From positions 2,480,001 to 2,544,000 of the forward strand of contig NZ_CP017671.1 of NCBI RefSeq assembly GCF_001874625.1: DNA of 64,000 bases, given 5' to 3'. Every line of letters starts with the position of its first letter. Position 1 is the first letter of the stretch. Shown here one piece after another: positions 1-8,660 of this stretch. Under the pieces are notes generated by a model that was not told the origin of the DNA, searched no databases, and saw only the letters and a list, made by a program, of their open reading frames with translations. The translations under genes and the position numbers were made by a program. This stretch comes from Providencia rettgeri (GTDB taxonomy: Bacteria; Pseudomonadota; Gammaproteobacteria; Enterobacterales; Enterobacteriaceae).

Positions 1-215
1 TGCATCGCCACGCTCTTTGGCTAATAATCCTAGATCCATATTTACACTAGCGGCGGCTTTTTTTGTGATAGCGAGTGCGTGGATTAACGCGACAGGCATT
101 TTTTCTACAGATATACGGAAATGTTCTAAAGAACGCTGCGTTTGCGCGCCCCACAAGTGGTCAGCAGGTACTTCAATAGGTCCCATTGAGTCTTTTTCAA
201 TGCGAGTGGCTGCCA
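1..215 (-). CDS. fumC: Fumarate hydratase class II, N-terminal part (cut by window edge)
   Basis: Class II fumarase interconverts fumarate and malate in the TCA cycle and is the iron-independent, oxidant-resistant isozyme in enteric bacteria. Only the first 71 codons are inside the window. Reading the minus strand from the ATG at 215 gives a protein beginning [19 protein letters not shown], followed by [13 protein letters not shown], which is the characteristic FumC N-terminus. A strong ribosome site (AAGGAG) lies just before the start. The gene is divergent from manA. In E. coli fumA lies between fumC and manA; here it is absent and the 180-bp gap must hold both promoters. Confidence 0.93.
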
Positions 216-395
216 TTACTATCTCCTTAGGTACATATACAGAATAATTGATTTTAGAATCATCTGCTTGCAGGTAAGCAAATAACCGAGCAGTATAATG
301 CCACAAATTGAATTTCATTTATGAGACTTAGTCGAGCTTATTGTACTGTAATGAAAAGGAAATGAGTTGATTTTTATAAAAAAGAGAATTTTGCT

Positions 396-1571
396 ATGCT
401 TAAAATGATAAACAAAGTCCAAAATTATGATTGGGGTAGTAAAACGGCCCTAACTAAGCTATATGGGCTCCCTAACCCTAACCACCTACCAATGGCTGAG
501 CTTTGGATGGGGGCTCACCCCAAAGCGAGCTCAGAAGTTCTCGATGCGCAAAAAAATCAAACTGTTCCCCTTAACACCTTGATTGAGAGTGCCCCTGAAT
601 ATTATTTGGGTTCGCATATTGCACAAACTTATCATCGATTACCGTACTTGTTTAAGGTACTGTGCGCTGCTCAACCGCTGTCAGTACAAGTACATCCCAA
701 CAAAACCTATGCTGAGGTCGGGTTCGCTAAAGAGAATGCAGCGGGTATTCCAGTAGACTCACCTATTCGCAACTATAAAGATGATAACCATAAACCAGAA
801 TTAATTTATGCCTTAACACCTTTTAAAGCAATGAATGCATTTCGTCCATTGAATGAAATAGCACAATTGCTTGATTTTGTTTCAGCGGCTCATCCGGACA
901 TCCAACTATTTGTTCAAGACCCAACAGAAGAAAAGCTATCACGCCTATTTGCACAAATTCTTAATTTAACAGGTGAACAAAAAGAGCTCGCACTTGGAGT
1001 ACTAAAAGCGGCTTTAAATAGTCGCCAAGGTGAACCGTGGAACTCAATAAAGCAAATGGCAAGTTTATACCCTGAAGATAATGGTTTATTTACCCCACTT
1101 CTTCTTAATGTTGTTGAACTGCAACCCGGTGAAGCGATGTTTTTATATGCAAGAACACCGCATGCTTATTTAGAAGGGGTTGGATTAGAGGTCATGGCTA
1201 ATTCAGATAATGTTCTGCGTGCAGGGTTAACAAATAAACACATAGATGTCCCTGAACTGATTGCGAATATTGACTTTAACCCTACGTCAGCAAAGGATTT
1301 ATTAAGTATCCCCGAAAAATCTGGAAATATCTGGAAATATAATATTCCAGTAGAAGATTTTTCATTTAATATATATTCTATAAACAACTCGGAGGTTACT
1401 CTATCTAACGATACAGCCTCAATTTTATTTTGTATTGAAGGTCAGTTAGTTTTCCGTTCAGGTAATGAAGAAATATGCATAGATTCTGGTGAGTCTGTTT
1501 TTCTACCTGCTTATGAGAAAAGTATTACCATTAACGGCAATGGTAAGCTTGCCCGAGTTTTTAATAAGTAG
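396..1571 (+). CDS. manA: Mannose-6-phosphate isomerase
   Basis: Type I phosphomannose isomerase, which interconverts mannose-6-phosphate and fructose-6-phosphate in the cytoplasm. It feeds mannose into glycolysis and supplies mannose-6-phosphate for GDP-sugar synthesis. The 391 aa equal the E. coli length, and the N-terminus (VQNYDWGSKTALT) and the MAELWMGAHPK block are family hallmarks. Zinc ligands are visible as Q98 and H100 in SVQVHPNK and E135 in HKPELIYAL; the fourth, a His, is expected in the RTPHAY segment. The ribosome site upstream is weak. It is divergent from fumC and followed by ydgA after about 105 bp, as in E. coli. Confidence 0.97.
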   Translation: MLKMINKVQNYDWGSKTALTKLYGLPNPNHLPMAELWMGAHPKASSEVLDAQKNQTVPLNTLIESAPEYYLGSHIAQTYHRLPYLFKVLCAAQPLSVQVHPNKTYAEVGFAKENAAGIPVDSPIRNYKDDNHKPELIYALTPFKAMNAFRPLNEIAQLLDFVSAAHPDIQLFVQDPTEEKLSRLFAQILNLTGEQKELALGVLKAALNSRQGEPWNSIKQMASLYPEDNGLFTPLLLNVVELQPGEAMFLYARTPHAYLEGVGLEVMANSDNVLRAGLTNKHIDVPELIANIDFNPTSAKDLLSIPEKSGNIWKYNIPVEDFSFNIYSINNSEVTLSNDTASILFCIEGQLVFRSGNEEICIDSGESVFLPAYEKSITINGNGKLARVFNK

Positions 1572-1677
1572 TGTCATATTCTGTATTTAACCGTTTATTT
1601 TGTTAAAAAACGGTTATTTAAAACTTATATAATTTTATAAGTACGTTTATAACGTACTGAAAGGATGGATGTTTATA

Positions 1678-3324
1678 ATGAAAAAGTCATTAGTCGCGGT
1701 TGGTGTTATTGTAGCTCTGGGCGCTGTATGGACGGGTGCATCGTGGTATACAGGTTCAAAAGTAAAAGATGAACTTGACAGAGTGATCCTCAAAACCAAC
1801 GATTTTTTTGCTGTAAATGTGCCTGAAGCAGGTTTGAATTTCAAAGTAGAAAACTATGAAAAAGGCGTTTTCTCTTCTAAAGCTGACATCGTAATTACTT
1901 CAGCTGATTCAGTAACACCTGATGATTCTATCATATTTAAGACAAATATTGATCATGGCCCATTCCCATTATCACAAGTTGCTAAGTTTAATTTGTTGCC
2001 AAAACTGGCTGCTACTCAAATAGAATTAGCAAATAATGCAACAACTAAAGAGCTTTTTGAAGCAACCAAAGGAAAGCCGTTTGTTAATGGTTCTGCTGTC
2101 ATTGGTTATAGCAAAAGTATCGATACTAACTTAGAGCTTATCCCAGTTGAATATAGCAAAGATGATATTTCGCTATCGTTTAGCGGCTCTAAATTTGATG
2201 TTTCAACTACAGCAGACTTAGAGTCTGTCGATGCATCAATAATCACTGATAACTTTGTGATGGGTAAAGCAGATAAATCAGAAACAATGACCGTTAAAGG
2301 GTTAAAATTAGTTTCTAATGTCAAAAAATCACAATATGGTTTCTACACAGGAACACAAGAATTTGTGATTGCAGATACAGACTTCAATATCCCAGAAACA
2401 AAATTCTCATTTAAAGATTTTAAAATCGCCAGTGATACTTCTATCAACGGTGAAGATGTTAAAGGCAACATTTCTTACAGTATTGGTGACATTAAAGCAT
2501 TAGAACAAAATTTAGGTTCAGGCCAAGTCACTGTTGCAATTGAAAAACTAGATGCTAAAGCATTAGGTAAATTTGTAGAACAATACAACAAAGCCTTAGC
2601 AGAAGGTTTAGCAACTGGTGACCCATCAGAAGCTACTGAACGTTTAGCCATGGAAATGATGTCAACCACATTGCCTGAGCTAATGAAAAGCAAACCTGTA
2701 TTCACAGTTAGCCCGCTATATTGGAAAAATGAAGCTGGCCAAAGCTCTGTTGACTTAAATGTCACTTTCAATAAATGGAACCAAGACGAAATCACCGCGT
2801 TGGCAATGTCTAATAAAGTTGATGAAGCATTCAAACAATTGATTTCTTCTTTTGATTTTAACCTGAAGCTGAATAAGCCAATGGTAATTGAATCCATGAC
2901 ACAAGCCATGATTTTAGACCAAGGCGTTCCAGTTGATGCTGAAACTAAAAAAGAAATGAAAGGTATGGTGACATCTGAATTTGCAGGTGTACAGCAAATG
3001 TTGACTTCGGATATGTTCTCTTCCCCGTTTGAAGAAATGTTTATGACCGATGAAGAACGCGCTGAAAAAGCTAAACAGAAAAAATCACCTTGGATGATTG
3101 ATAGCGAAAATGATTTAACAATGACGATCAAATTCGCTGGTAACGACCTGACATTCAACAATGATAAATACACCTTAGCTGAGTTCTTGACTAAGATGAA
3201 AATCATGTCTGGACCTGAAGACGAGTTAGAATATGACGCTCAACCAGCTCCAGGTGCGGAAATCGCACCAGAAATTGGTAATGAGCCTGAGTTAGCACCA
3301 CAAGCTGGAACACCTGCTAACTAA
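1678..3324 (+). CDS. ydgA: YdgA family protein (DUF945)
   Basis: Protein of about 548 aa from the DUF945/YdgA family, anchored by a single N-terminal membrane segment (MKKSLVAVGVIVALGAVW) with a long periplasmic domain. Its biochemical role is not established. The start at 1678 is chosen because the protein then aligns with E. coli YdgA from residue 1. An ATG nine bases earlier (1669) is in frame, but only about three bases separate it from the AAGGA ribosome site. The C-terminus has a Pro/Ala/Glu-rich tail after residue 520. The motifs VDHGPFPL-like (here IDHGPFPLSQV) and QDLGSG-like (QNLGSGQV) are shared with the family. It lies next to manA, as in E. coli, and is closed by a strong terminator. 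Confidence 0.92.
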   Translation: MKKSLVAVGVIVALGAVWTGASWYTGSKVKDELDRVILKTNDFFAVNVPEAGLNFKVENYEKGVFSSKADIVITSADSVTPDDSIIFKTNIDHGPFPLSQVAKFNLLPKLAATQIELANNATTKELFEATKGKPFVNGSAVIGYSKSIDTNLELIPVEYSKDDISLSFSGSKFDVSTTADLESVDASIITDNFVMGKADKSETMTVKGLKLVSNVKKSQYGFYTGTQEFVIADTDFNIPETKFSFKDFKIASDTSINGEDVKGNISYSIGDIKALEQNLGSGQVTVAIEKLDAKALGKFVEQYNKALAEGLATGDPSEATERLAMEMMSTTLPELMKSKPVFTVSPLYWKNEAGQSSVDLNVTFNKWNQDEITALAMSNKVDEAFKQLISSFDFNLKLNKPMVIESMTQAMILDQGVPVDAETKKEMKGMVTSEFAGVQQMLTSDMFSSPFEEMFMTDEERAEKAKQKKSPWMIDSENDLTMTIKFAGNDLTFNNDKYTLAEFLTKMKIMSGPEDELEYDAQPAPGAEIAPEIGNEPELAPQAGTPAN

Positions 3325-3342
3325 TCAAACTCAAGCTAATAG

Positions 3343-3378
3343 AAAAAACGCTAGTCAATTATGACTGGCGTTTTTTTT
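3343..3378 (+). terminator. Rho-independent terminator after ydgA
   Basis: The stem CGCTAGTCA / TGACTGGCG with a 4-base loop is followed by eight T residues and preceded by an A run. It is positioned 18 bp after the ydgA stop. Confidence 0.88.
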
Positions 3379-3392
3379 ATCACCAACATTTC

Positions 3393-3408
3393 GGTGACGT
3401 ACATCACA
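3393..3408. promoter_or_regulatory. Candidate CRP-binding site upstream of add
   Basis: GGTGA-6 bases-TCACA matches the cAMP-CRP consensus TGTGA-N6-TCACA at nine of ten core positions with the correct spacing. It lies about 107 bp before the add start codon, in the gap between the ydgA terminator and add. Functional CRP control of add here is inference. Confidence 0.5.
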
Positions 3409-3514
3409 AATTAAATGTAATTTTTTATCATGTTTCACATTTTACGTGATTTACAATTGCTTTTAGCTAAATAACGGCCAAAATAAGGAAAGAAAACAGA
3501 TAAAGGATCATCCC

Positions 3515-4516
3515 GTGATAAATACCCGTCTCCCTTTAACCGACTTACACCGTCACCTTGATGGTAATATCCGACCGGAAACTATTCTTTCACTAGCTGA
3601 ACAGCACCATATTCAATTACCCGCAACAGAACTTGAGGCATTACGCCCTCATGTACAAATTATAGGACAGGAAGCTGATTTAGTCGGTTTTTTGTCAAAA
3701 TTAGATTGGGGGGTTTCAGTACTCGCTGATTTAGATGCCTGCCGCCGTGTTGCATTTGAAAATGTAGAAGATGCGTTTAATGCGGGGATTGATTATGCAG
3801 AGCTTCGTTTTTCACCTTACTACATGGCGATGAAGCACCACTTACCTGTCGAAGGTGTCGTGGAAGCGATTATTGATGGTGTACAAGCAGGTTGCAAACA
3901 ATTTGAAATCAAAATTAATTTGATCGGAATTTTAAGTCGCACGTTTGGGCAGCATGCTTGCTCTACTGAATTACAAGGGCTTTTAGCTAATCGCCATCAT
4001 TTGTGTGCTTTAGACCTCGCTGGAGATGAACTTGGTTTTCCAGGGGAATTATTTGAGTCTCACTTCATAAAAGCCAGAGATGCAGGTTTAAATATTACCG
4101 TTCATGCAGGTGAGGCTGCGGGAGCAGAGAGTATTTGGCATGCAATTAATGTATTAGGTGCGCAACGAATTGGCCATGGTGTAAAAGCAATTGAAGACCC
4201 CGCTCTAATTGATTATTTAGTGAAGCACCAAATCGGTATGGAAAGTTGCTTAACTTCCAATATCCAAACTAGCACTGTCTCATCATTAGCTAAACACCCG
4301 TTAAAGGCCTTTTTACAGCATGGGGTATTAGCATCAATAAATACTGATGACCCAGCAGTGCAAGGAATTGAGTTACGTTATGAATATGAAGTCGCAGCAC
4401 CACAAGCAGGCTTGACCGCTGCTGAAATCGAGCAAGCTCAACGTAATGGCCTTGCTATCGCATTTTTATCCACAAATGAGAAAAATGCACTGTCAGAAAA
4501 AGCAGCTAAACGATAA
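3515..4516 (+). CDS. add: Adenosine deaminase
   Basis: Cytoplasmic zinc enzyme that deaminates adenosine and deoxyadenosine to inosine and deoxyinosine in purine salvage. The length is 333 aa, as in E. coli. The metal-binding DLHRHLDGN motif is at residues 10-18. The TVHAGEAAG block (around residue 197) carries the catalytic His/Glu region, and [11 protein letters not shown] (around 275) carries the C-terminal metal Asp. The start is a GTG at 3515, preceded by AAAGGA; no better ATG gives the conserved N-terminus [12 protein letters not shown]. It is a single-gene transcription unit with a possible CRP site upstream. Confidence 0.97.
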   Translation: MINTRLPLTDLHRHLDGNIRPETILSLAEQHHIQLPATELEALRPHVQIIGQEADLVGFLSKLDWGVSVLADLDACRRVAFENVEDAFNAGIDYAELRFSPYYMAMKHHLPVEGVVEAIIDGVQAGCKQFEIKINLIGILSRTFGQHACSTELQGLLANRHHLCALDLAGDELGFPGELFESHFIKARDAGLNITVHAGEAAGAESIWHAINVLGAQRIGHGVKAIEDPALIDYLVKHQIGMESCLTSNIQTSTVSSLAKHPLKAFLQHGVLASINTDDPAVQGIELRYEYEVAAPQAGLTAAEIEQAQRNGLAIAFLSTNEKNALSEKAAKR

Positions 4517-4721
4517 AAACTAAAGGGCATCACACTGGGTGCCCTCATCCATTCCACTCACTGCATTTTGACCCGCCCTTTTTCCCTAGTAAGCCATTAA
4601 TTAGCACAGAGTTAATGTATGTTCTTTATAAAAAAACACCCACAGTATGTTGTAACTAAAATAGAATAAAAGTAAACAGCATTGACTTGAGGTGGTGCCA
4701 TATCCTCAAGTCAATAATATA

Positions 4722-5699
4722 TTATTTAGTTAATAACCGTTTAGCGTAACGCTGAGCCAATACAGCACTAACCATCAGCTGAATTTGGTGGAAAATCATT
4801 AAAGGAAGTAAGATCACCCCTACCGTTGCCGCAGGAAACAATACATTAGCCATTGGAACCCCATTAGCTAAACTTTTTTTAGACCCACAAAATACAATAG
4901 TAATCTCATCTTCTTTACTAAAACCAAGCAAGCGTGCGGCTAATGTGTTAACCACTATGACAATAAATAAAATGACACAAGTGACAACCACTATCATCAG
5001 TAAAGAAAATGCGTCGATTTTCTGCCATATTCCCTCAACGACAGCTTCACTAAATGCAACATAAACAACTAATAGTATAGAGGAACGGTCAGTTATATTG
5101 ACTAATTTACGGTGGCGATTAATCCAATTAACAATTAAAGGTCGCGCTAAGTGCCCTACTACAAATGGTAACATTAACTGTAATAATATTGAGCCAATTG
5201 CATTAAGCGTATCGACCGCCTGGCTACCATCTGCATCCATTAAAGCACCGACTAAAATAGGAGAAAGGAATACGCCAAGAATACTGGATGCTGAAGCGCT
5301 ACAAATCGCCGCCGCTATATTACCACCTGCAACGGAAGTAAAGGCAATCGCGGACTGTACCGTCGCAGGTAATGCACAAAGGTACAAAAACCCCATATAG
5401 ACAGTGGGTGACATCCATTCAGGAACGATGACAGCGAGCCCTAATCCTACAATAGGAAATAAAATAAACGTGCTCGCAAAAACTAACAGGTGCAGACGCC
5501 AATGGCCTATACCTGCCACTATTGATTCCCTTGATAACTTTGCACCATGCATAAAGAACAACAATGCGATTGCGGCAGTTGTTAGGTATTGAAAGCCCGT
5601 TTTTATTTCCCCTTCACAAGGAAAAAGGCTAGCAATAATTACAACGCCTATCATGATAAGTAAAAATGGGTCTATTCTTAGTTTAGCTAGCAGGTTCAT
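4722..5699 (-). CDS. yfeH: Bile acid:sodium symporter family protein, YfeH-like
   Basis: Integral membrane protein of about 325 aa in the SBF-like/BASS transporter superfamily, closely resembling E. coli YfeH. The substrate is unknown. About nine hydrophobic segments are visible, along with conserved blocks TTAAIALLFFMHGAKLS near the N-terminus, LPATVQSAIAFTS (around 110) and CGSKKSLANGVPMANVLFP near the C-terminus. I chose the ATG at 5699 (MNLLAKLRIDPF). It aligns with the YfeH start and has GGAAA before it, while the in-frame ATG at 5711 sits directly behind a terminator stem. It shares orientation with ydgJ but is separated from it by that terminator. In E. coli yfeH is elsewhere on the chromosome, so its position between add and ydgJ is lineage-specific. 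Confidence 0.9.
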   Translation of the reverse strand: MNLLAKLRIDPFLLIMIGVVIIASLFPCEGEIKTGFQYLTTAAIALLFFMHGAKLSRESIVAGIGHWRLHLLVFASTFILFPIVGLGLAVIVPEWMSPTVYMGFLYLCALPATVQSAIAFTSVAGGNIAAAICSASASSILGVFLSPILVGALMDADGSQAVDTLNAIGSILLQLMLPFVVGHLARPLIVNWINRHRKLVNITDRSSILLVVYVAFSEAVVEGIWQKIDAFSLLMIVVVTCVILFIVIVVNTLAARLLGFSKEDEITIVFCGSKKSLANGVPMANVLFPAATVGVILLPLMIFHQIQLMVSAVLAQRYAKRLLTK

Positions 5700-5711
5700 T
5701 CTGTTTTCCAT

Positions 5712-5740
5712 AATAAAAGCCAGTTACATAGACTGGCTTT
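5712..5740 (-). terminator. Hairpin terminator between ydgJ and yfeH
   Basis: Perfect 9-bp stem AAAGCCAGT / ACTGGCTTT with a 7-base loop. On the minus strand the stem is followed by TTTTATT. It lies between the ydgJ stop and the yfeH start and argues that the two genes are separate transcription units. Confidence 0.7.
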
Positions 5741-5756
5741 ATGATAGGTCGTGGAC

Positions 5757-6800
5757 TCAAAAAATTGATTCAATAGTACGCTTTTCTGTTGCTGAACGTA
5801 TTCCTGCTTCGATAAGCTTCATGATATCAATGGCTTCACTTGGTGTGACCGGATTGGGTTTATTATGGCGTATCGCATCATAAATAGCTTGGTAATACCC
5901 ACCATAATTACCTTTTTCGTTAGGCCAAGGTTGTGTGATAAGCGCCTCACCTTGTGACAGGGTCACGATTCCAGTGTTGTCATCTACGCCCCACTTTTCA
6001 CCTTCTGGTTTCATTCCATTTTTTAGACAATCTTCTTGCGGGTCTAAACCATACTTTACATAGCTACCATTCATACCATGAATAACATAAATTGGCATAG
6101 GTGCGGCTGCTAACGTGGTCGCGTGTAAAACCACCTTTTTAGTTGCATATTGTAATATGACATGAAAGTAGTCTACCGCTTTCGCATTCGGGCGGATCAT
6201 AGCAAGATCAGCGGTGATCCCCATCGGCTTACCAAAATATTGCAGTACTTGGTCTAATAAGTGGGGTCCTAAATCATACCAAATACCTGAGCCCGGAATA
6301 TTCTCTTCACGCCATCTTTGCCATACCATTGGCCGGTAGCGATCAAAGTGTGACTCATAATATTTAATATCACCAAGACAACCATCTTGAAGTATTTTTT
6401 TGACAGTTAGAAAGCCAGAGTCCCACCGACGATTATGATAGATAGAAAGCAATTTCCCTGACTGTTCTGCTTGTTGTTTAAGTTGTTCTGCTTGTGCAAC
6501 GTCTAGAGTAAATGGTTTATCAACAACCACATGTTTGCCCGCGGATAATGCCGCTTTAGCTAAAGGAAAGTGAGTTTCATTTGGCGTTGGGATCACCACT
6601 AATTCAATGTCATTATCAGCAAAAATAGCTTCTGGAGATGCAACAACATTGACATTTGGCCAATCCGCCTTAACTTTATTAGGGTCACTCGTTGAAATTG
6701 CAGTTAAATCATACTCTTTTAGAAAACCTAAGAAAGGCGCATGAAAGGTTTTACTTGCATAGCCATAACCTATGACCCCTACTTTAATCGGTTTAGACAT
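5757..6800 (-). CDS. ydgJ: Gfo/Idh/MocA family oxidoreductase, YdgJ-like
   Basis: NAD(P)-dependent sugar or polyol dehydrogenase of the Gfo/Idh/MocA family, 347 aa; the physiological substrate is unknown. The N-terminal Rossmann fold shows GVIGYGYASKTFHAP at about residues 8-22. The dinucleotide-domain motif VVVDKPFTLD is near residue 95, including the family's catalytic-region Lys-Pro. The SGIWYDLGPHLLDQ block (around 170) holds the conserved Asp/His. The ATG at 6800 is preferred over an upstream one at 6821 because GAGG lies six bases before it and the protein then starts MSKPIKVGVIGYG, like E. coli YdgJ. Confidence 0.93.
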   Translation of the reverse strand: MSKPIKVGVIGYGYASKTFHAPFLGFLKEYDLTAISTSDPNKVKADWPNVNVVASPEAIFADNDIELVVIPTPNETHFPLAKAALSAGKHVVVDKPFTLDVAQAEQLKQQAEQSGKLLSIYHNRRWDSGFLTVKKILQDGCLGDIKYYESHFDRYRPMVWQRWREENIPGSGIWYDLGPHLLDQVLQYFGKPMGITADLAMIRPNAKAVDYFHVILQYATKKVVLHATTLAAAPMPIYVIHGMNGSYVKYGLDPQEDCLKNGMKPEGEKWGVDDNTGIVTLSQGEALITQPWPNEKGNYGGYYQAIYDAIRHNKPNPVTPSEAIDIMKLIEAGIRSATEKRTIESIF

Positions 6801-6939
6801 ATTGACCTCATACAAAAACAAACTCAGAAAGATATAAAAAGTACCATCAGAATGAATTAAATGGCAAATATATCTATGATAGGATTATAAAATACCCTAG
6901 GATCTTCTACCGCTATTTTGCAAAAATGGATGTTTACTT

Positions 6940-7380
6940 ATGTCTTCAGTTTATAATGCTAACCGTATCACTGGCTGGTTACTGCTGCCAGCTATGTATC
7001 TGTTGCTAACGTTTTTAGCCGTATGCAGTATGACAGTCATGTATTGCATTAAATTTTATGAAATTGTGAGCACAGTTGATAATTGGGCAAGCTATATTCC
7101 CTTGGCATGGTATCTATCATTTGCTATCGCAATTGCCATGACATTATTTAGTATTCATGTACTGCAACTGATGTTTGCTCATTCAAAACATTTTCCACGT
7201 CGTTTTATTATTTGGTTACTTATCTTATTGTTATTAGGTATAAAAACATTTGCATTTTCACCTATTGATGATAATACCGCCTTACAAGTGCTTGCCTGGC
7301 CATTACTTGGAGCCGGTTTCTTCGTCCCTTACTTAAAACGTTCACAGCGTGTAAAAATGACTTTCACACAAGATCGATAA
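6940..7380 (+). CDS. ydgK: DUF2569 inner-membrane protein, YdgK-like
   Basis: Small membrane protein of 146 aa with four predicted hydrophobic segments (about residues 11-37, 55-80, 86-105 and 114-128). It belongs to the DUF2569 family. The conserved RITGWLLLPA N-terminus and the FIIWLL...KTFAFSPIDD region match E. coli YdgK, which also sits just upstream of rsxA. The biochemical function is not known. It is separated from rsxA by 84 bp and may be co-transcribed with the rsx operon. Confidence 0.9.
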   Translation: MSSVYNANRITGWLLLPAMYLLLTFLAVCSMTVMYCIKFYEIVSTVDNWASYIPLAWYLSFAIAIAMTLFSIHVLQLMFAHSKHFPRRFIIWLLILLLLGIKTFAFSPIDDNTALQVLAWPLLGAGFFVPYLKRSQRVKMTFTQDR

Positions 7381-7464
7381 GCGCCAGATAAATTGCTTGA
7401 TATCATAATGATAGTTTAGCTGGCTTAGGTCAGTTTTTGTTCTTTTTTCATTTCAGGCAATAGC

Positions 7465-8046
7465 ATGACTGATTATCTACTACTCTTTATTGGAACGGTG
7501 TTGGTTAACAACTTCGTCCTTGTAAAATTTCTTGGTTTATGCCCCTTTATGGGGGTGTCAACTAAACTTGAACCCGCTATAGGAATGGGGTTAGCAACAA
7601 CCTTTGTTCTAACATTAGCTTCGATAAGCTCATGGTTGATTGACACCCTGATACTTGTTCCACTCGATCTTATCTATTTACGCACGCTAAGCTTTATTTT
7701 GGCGATAGCTGTAGTAGTTCAATTTACTGAAATGGTTGTCAGAAAAACTAGCCCTACGCTTTATCGCTTATTAGGTATTTTCTTACCACTAATTACGACT
7801 AACTGCGCGGTTCTTGGCGTTGCATTACTAAATATCAACATGTCCCATACTTTTATGCAATCTGCCGTCTACGGCTTTGGTGCAGCTGTTGGGTTCTCAT
7901 TAGTAATGGTGTTATTTGCCGCAATCAGAGAGCGGCTAGCTGTTGCCAATGTCCCTGCCCCGTTTCGTGGCTCATCAATTGGCTTAATTACTGCCGGCTT
8001 GATGTCACTCGCATTTATGGGCTTTAGTGGTTTGGTGAAATTCTAA
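7465..8046 (+). CDS. rsxA: Rsx/Rnf electron transport complex subunit A
   Basis: Integral membrane subunit of the Rsx (Rnf-type) complex, which transfers electrons across the inner membrane. In E. coli the complex keeps the SoxR iron-sulfur sensor reduced. The length of 193 aa and six predicted membrane helices fit the family. [19 protein letters not shown] near the N-terminus and [14 protein letters not shown] around residue 110 carry the two conserved membrane Cys that ligate an Fe-S cluster in Rnf complexes. The stop overlaps the rsxB start (TAATG). It is the first gene of rsxABCDGE-nth. Confidence 0.97.
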   Translation: MTDYLLLFIGTVLVNNFVLVKFLGLCPFMGVSTKLEPAIGMGLATTFVLTLASISSWLIDTLILVPLDLIYLRTLSFILAIAVVVQFTEMVVRKTSPTLYRLLGIFLPLITTNCAVLGVALLNINMSHTFMQSAVYGFGAAVGFSLVMVLFAAIRERLAVANVPAPFRGSSIGLITAGLMSLAFMGFSGLVKF

Positions 8047-8660
8047 TGATGTCAGTCTGGATTGCTATCGGCATATTAGCCGTTTTTGGTCTTATATTTG
8101 GCCTTATTTTGGGCTATGCCTCTTTGCGTTTTAAAGTTGAAGCCGACCCTATCGTTGAACAAGTCGAAGCGATTTTACCCCAAAGCCAGTGTGGTCAATG
8201 TAGCTACCCAGGTTGCCGCCCCTATGCAGAAGCTGTGGCTAACAATGGGGAAATGATCAACAAATGTGCACCTGGTGGTGAGCAAGTTATGTTAAAAATT
8301 GCTGAGCTACTAAATGTTGATCCACAACCTATTGATGGTGACGAAGCGGCGCAAAACCCTGTGCGTAAAGTGGCTATCATTGATGAACAAAACTGTATTG
8401 GTTGTACCAAGTGCATTCAAGCTTGCCCTGTTGATGCTATTGTTGGCGCGACCCGCGCTATGCACACTGTGATTGAAGATTTATGTACTGGCTGTGACCT
8501 GTGTGTTGCCCCGTGCCCTACTGATTGTATTGAACTTGTTCCTGTGAAAACGACTACCGCTAACTGGAAATGGGATTTAAACGCCATTCCCGTTAAAAAT
8601 ATTAATGTTGAACCCAATGAACAGCCATTAACGCAAGCGAGAGGTAATACTCATGCTTAA
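8046..8660 (+). CDS. rsxB: Rsx/Rnf electron transport complex ferredoxin subunit B
   Basis: Membrane-anchored polyferredoxin of 204 aa that relays electrons in the Rsx complex. It has an N-terminal membrane helix (residues 3-25), then a 4Fe-4S domain with [18 protein letters not shown] (around 45-62). Two bacterial-type 4Fe-4S motifs follow: [12 protein letters not shown] (around 119) and [12 protein letters not shown] (around 149). Two adjacent ATG codons (8046 and 8049) could both start it; the first overlaps the rsxA stop. Its 3' end overlaps rsxC by 8 bp, indicating translational coupling. Confidence 0.97.
   Translation: MMSVWIAIGILAVFGLIFGLILGYASLRFKVEADPIVEQVEAILPQSQCGQCSYPGCRPYAEAVANNGEMINKCAPGGEQVMLKIAELLNVDPQPIDGDEAAQNPVRKVAIIDEQNCIGCTKCIQACPVDAIVGATRAMHTVIEDLCTGCDLCVAPCPTDCIELVPVKTTTANWKWDLNAIPVKNINVEPNEQPLTQARGNTHA

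Noticed and set aside
2475-3206. Minus-strand open frame of 243 codons
   Set aside because: Lies fully inside ydgA, which has clear homology; composition looks like a shadow frame.
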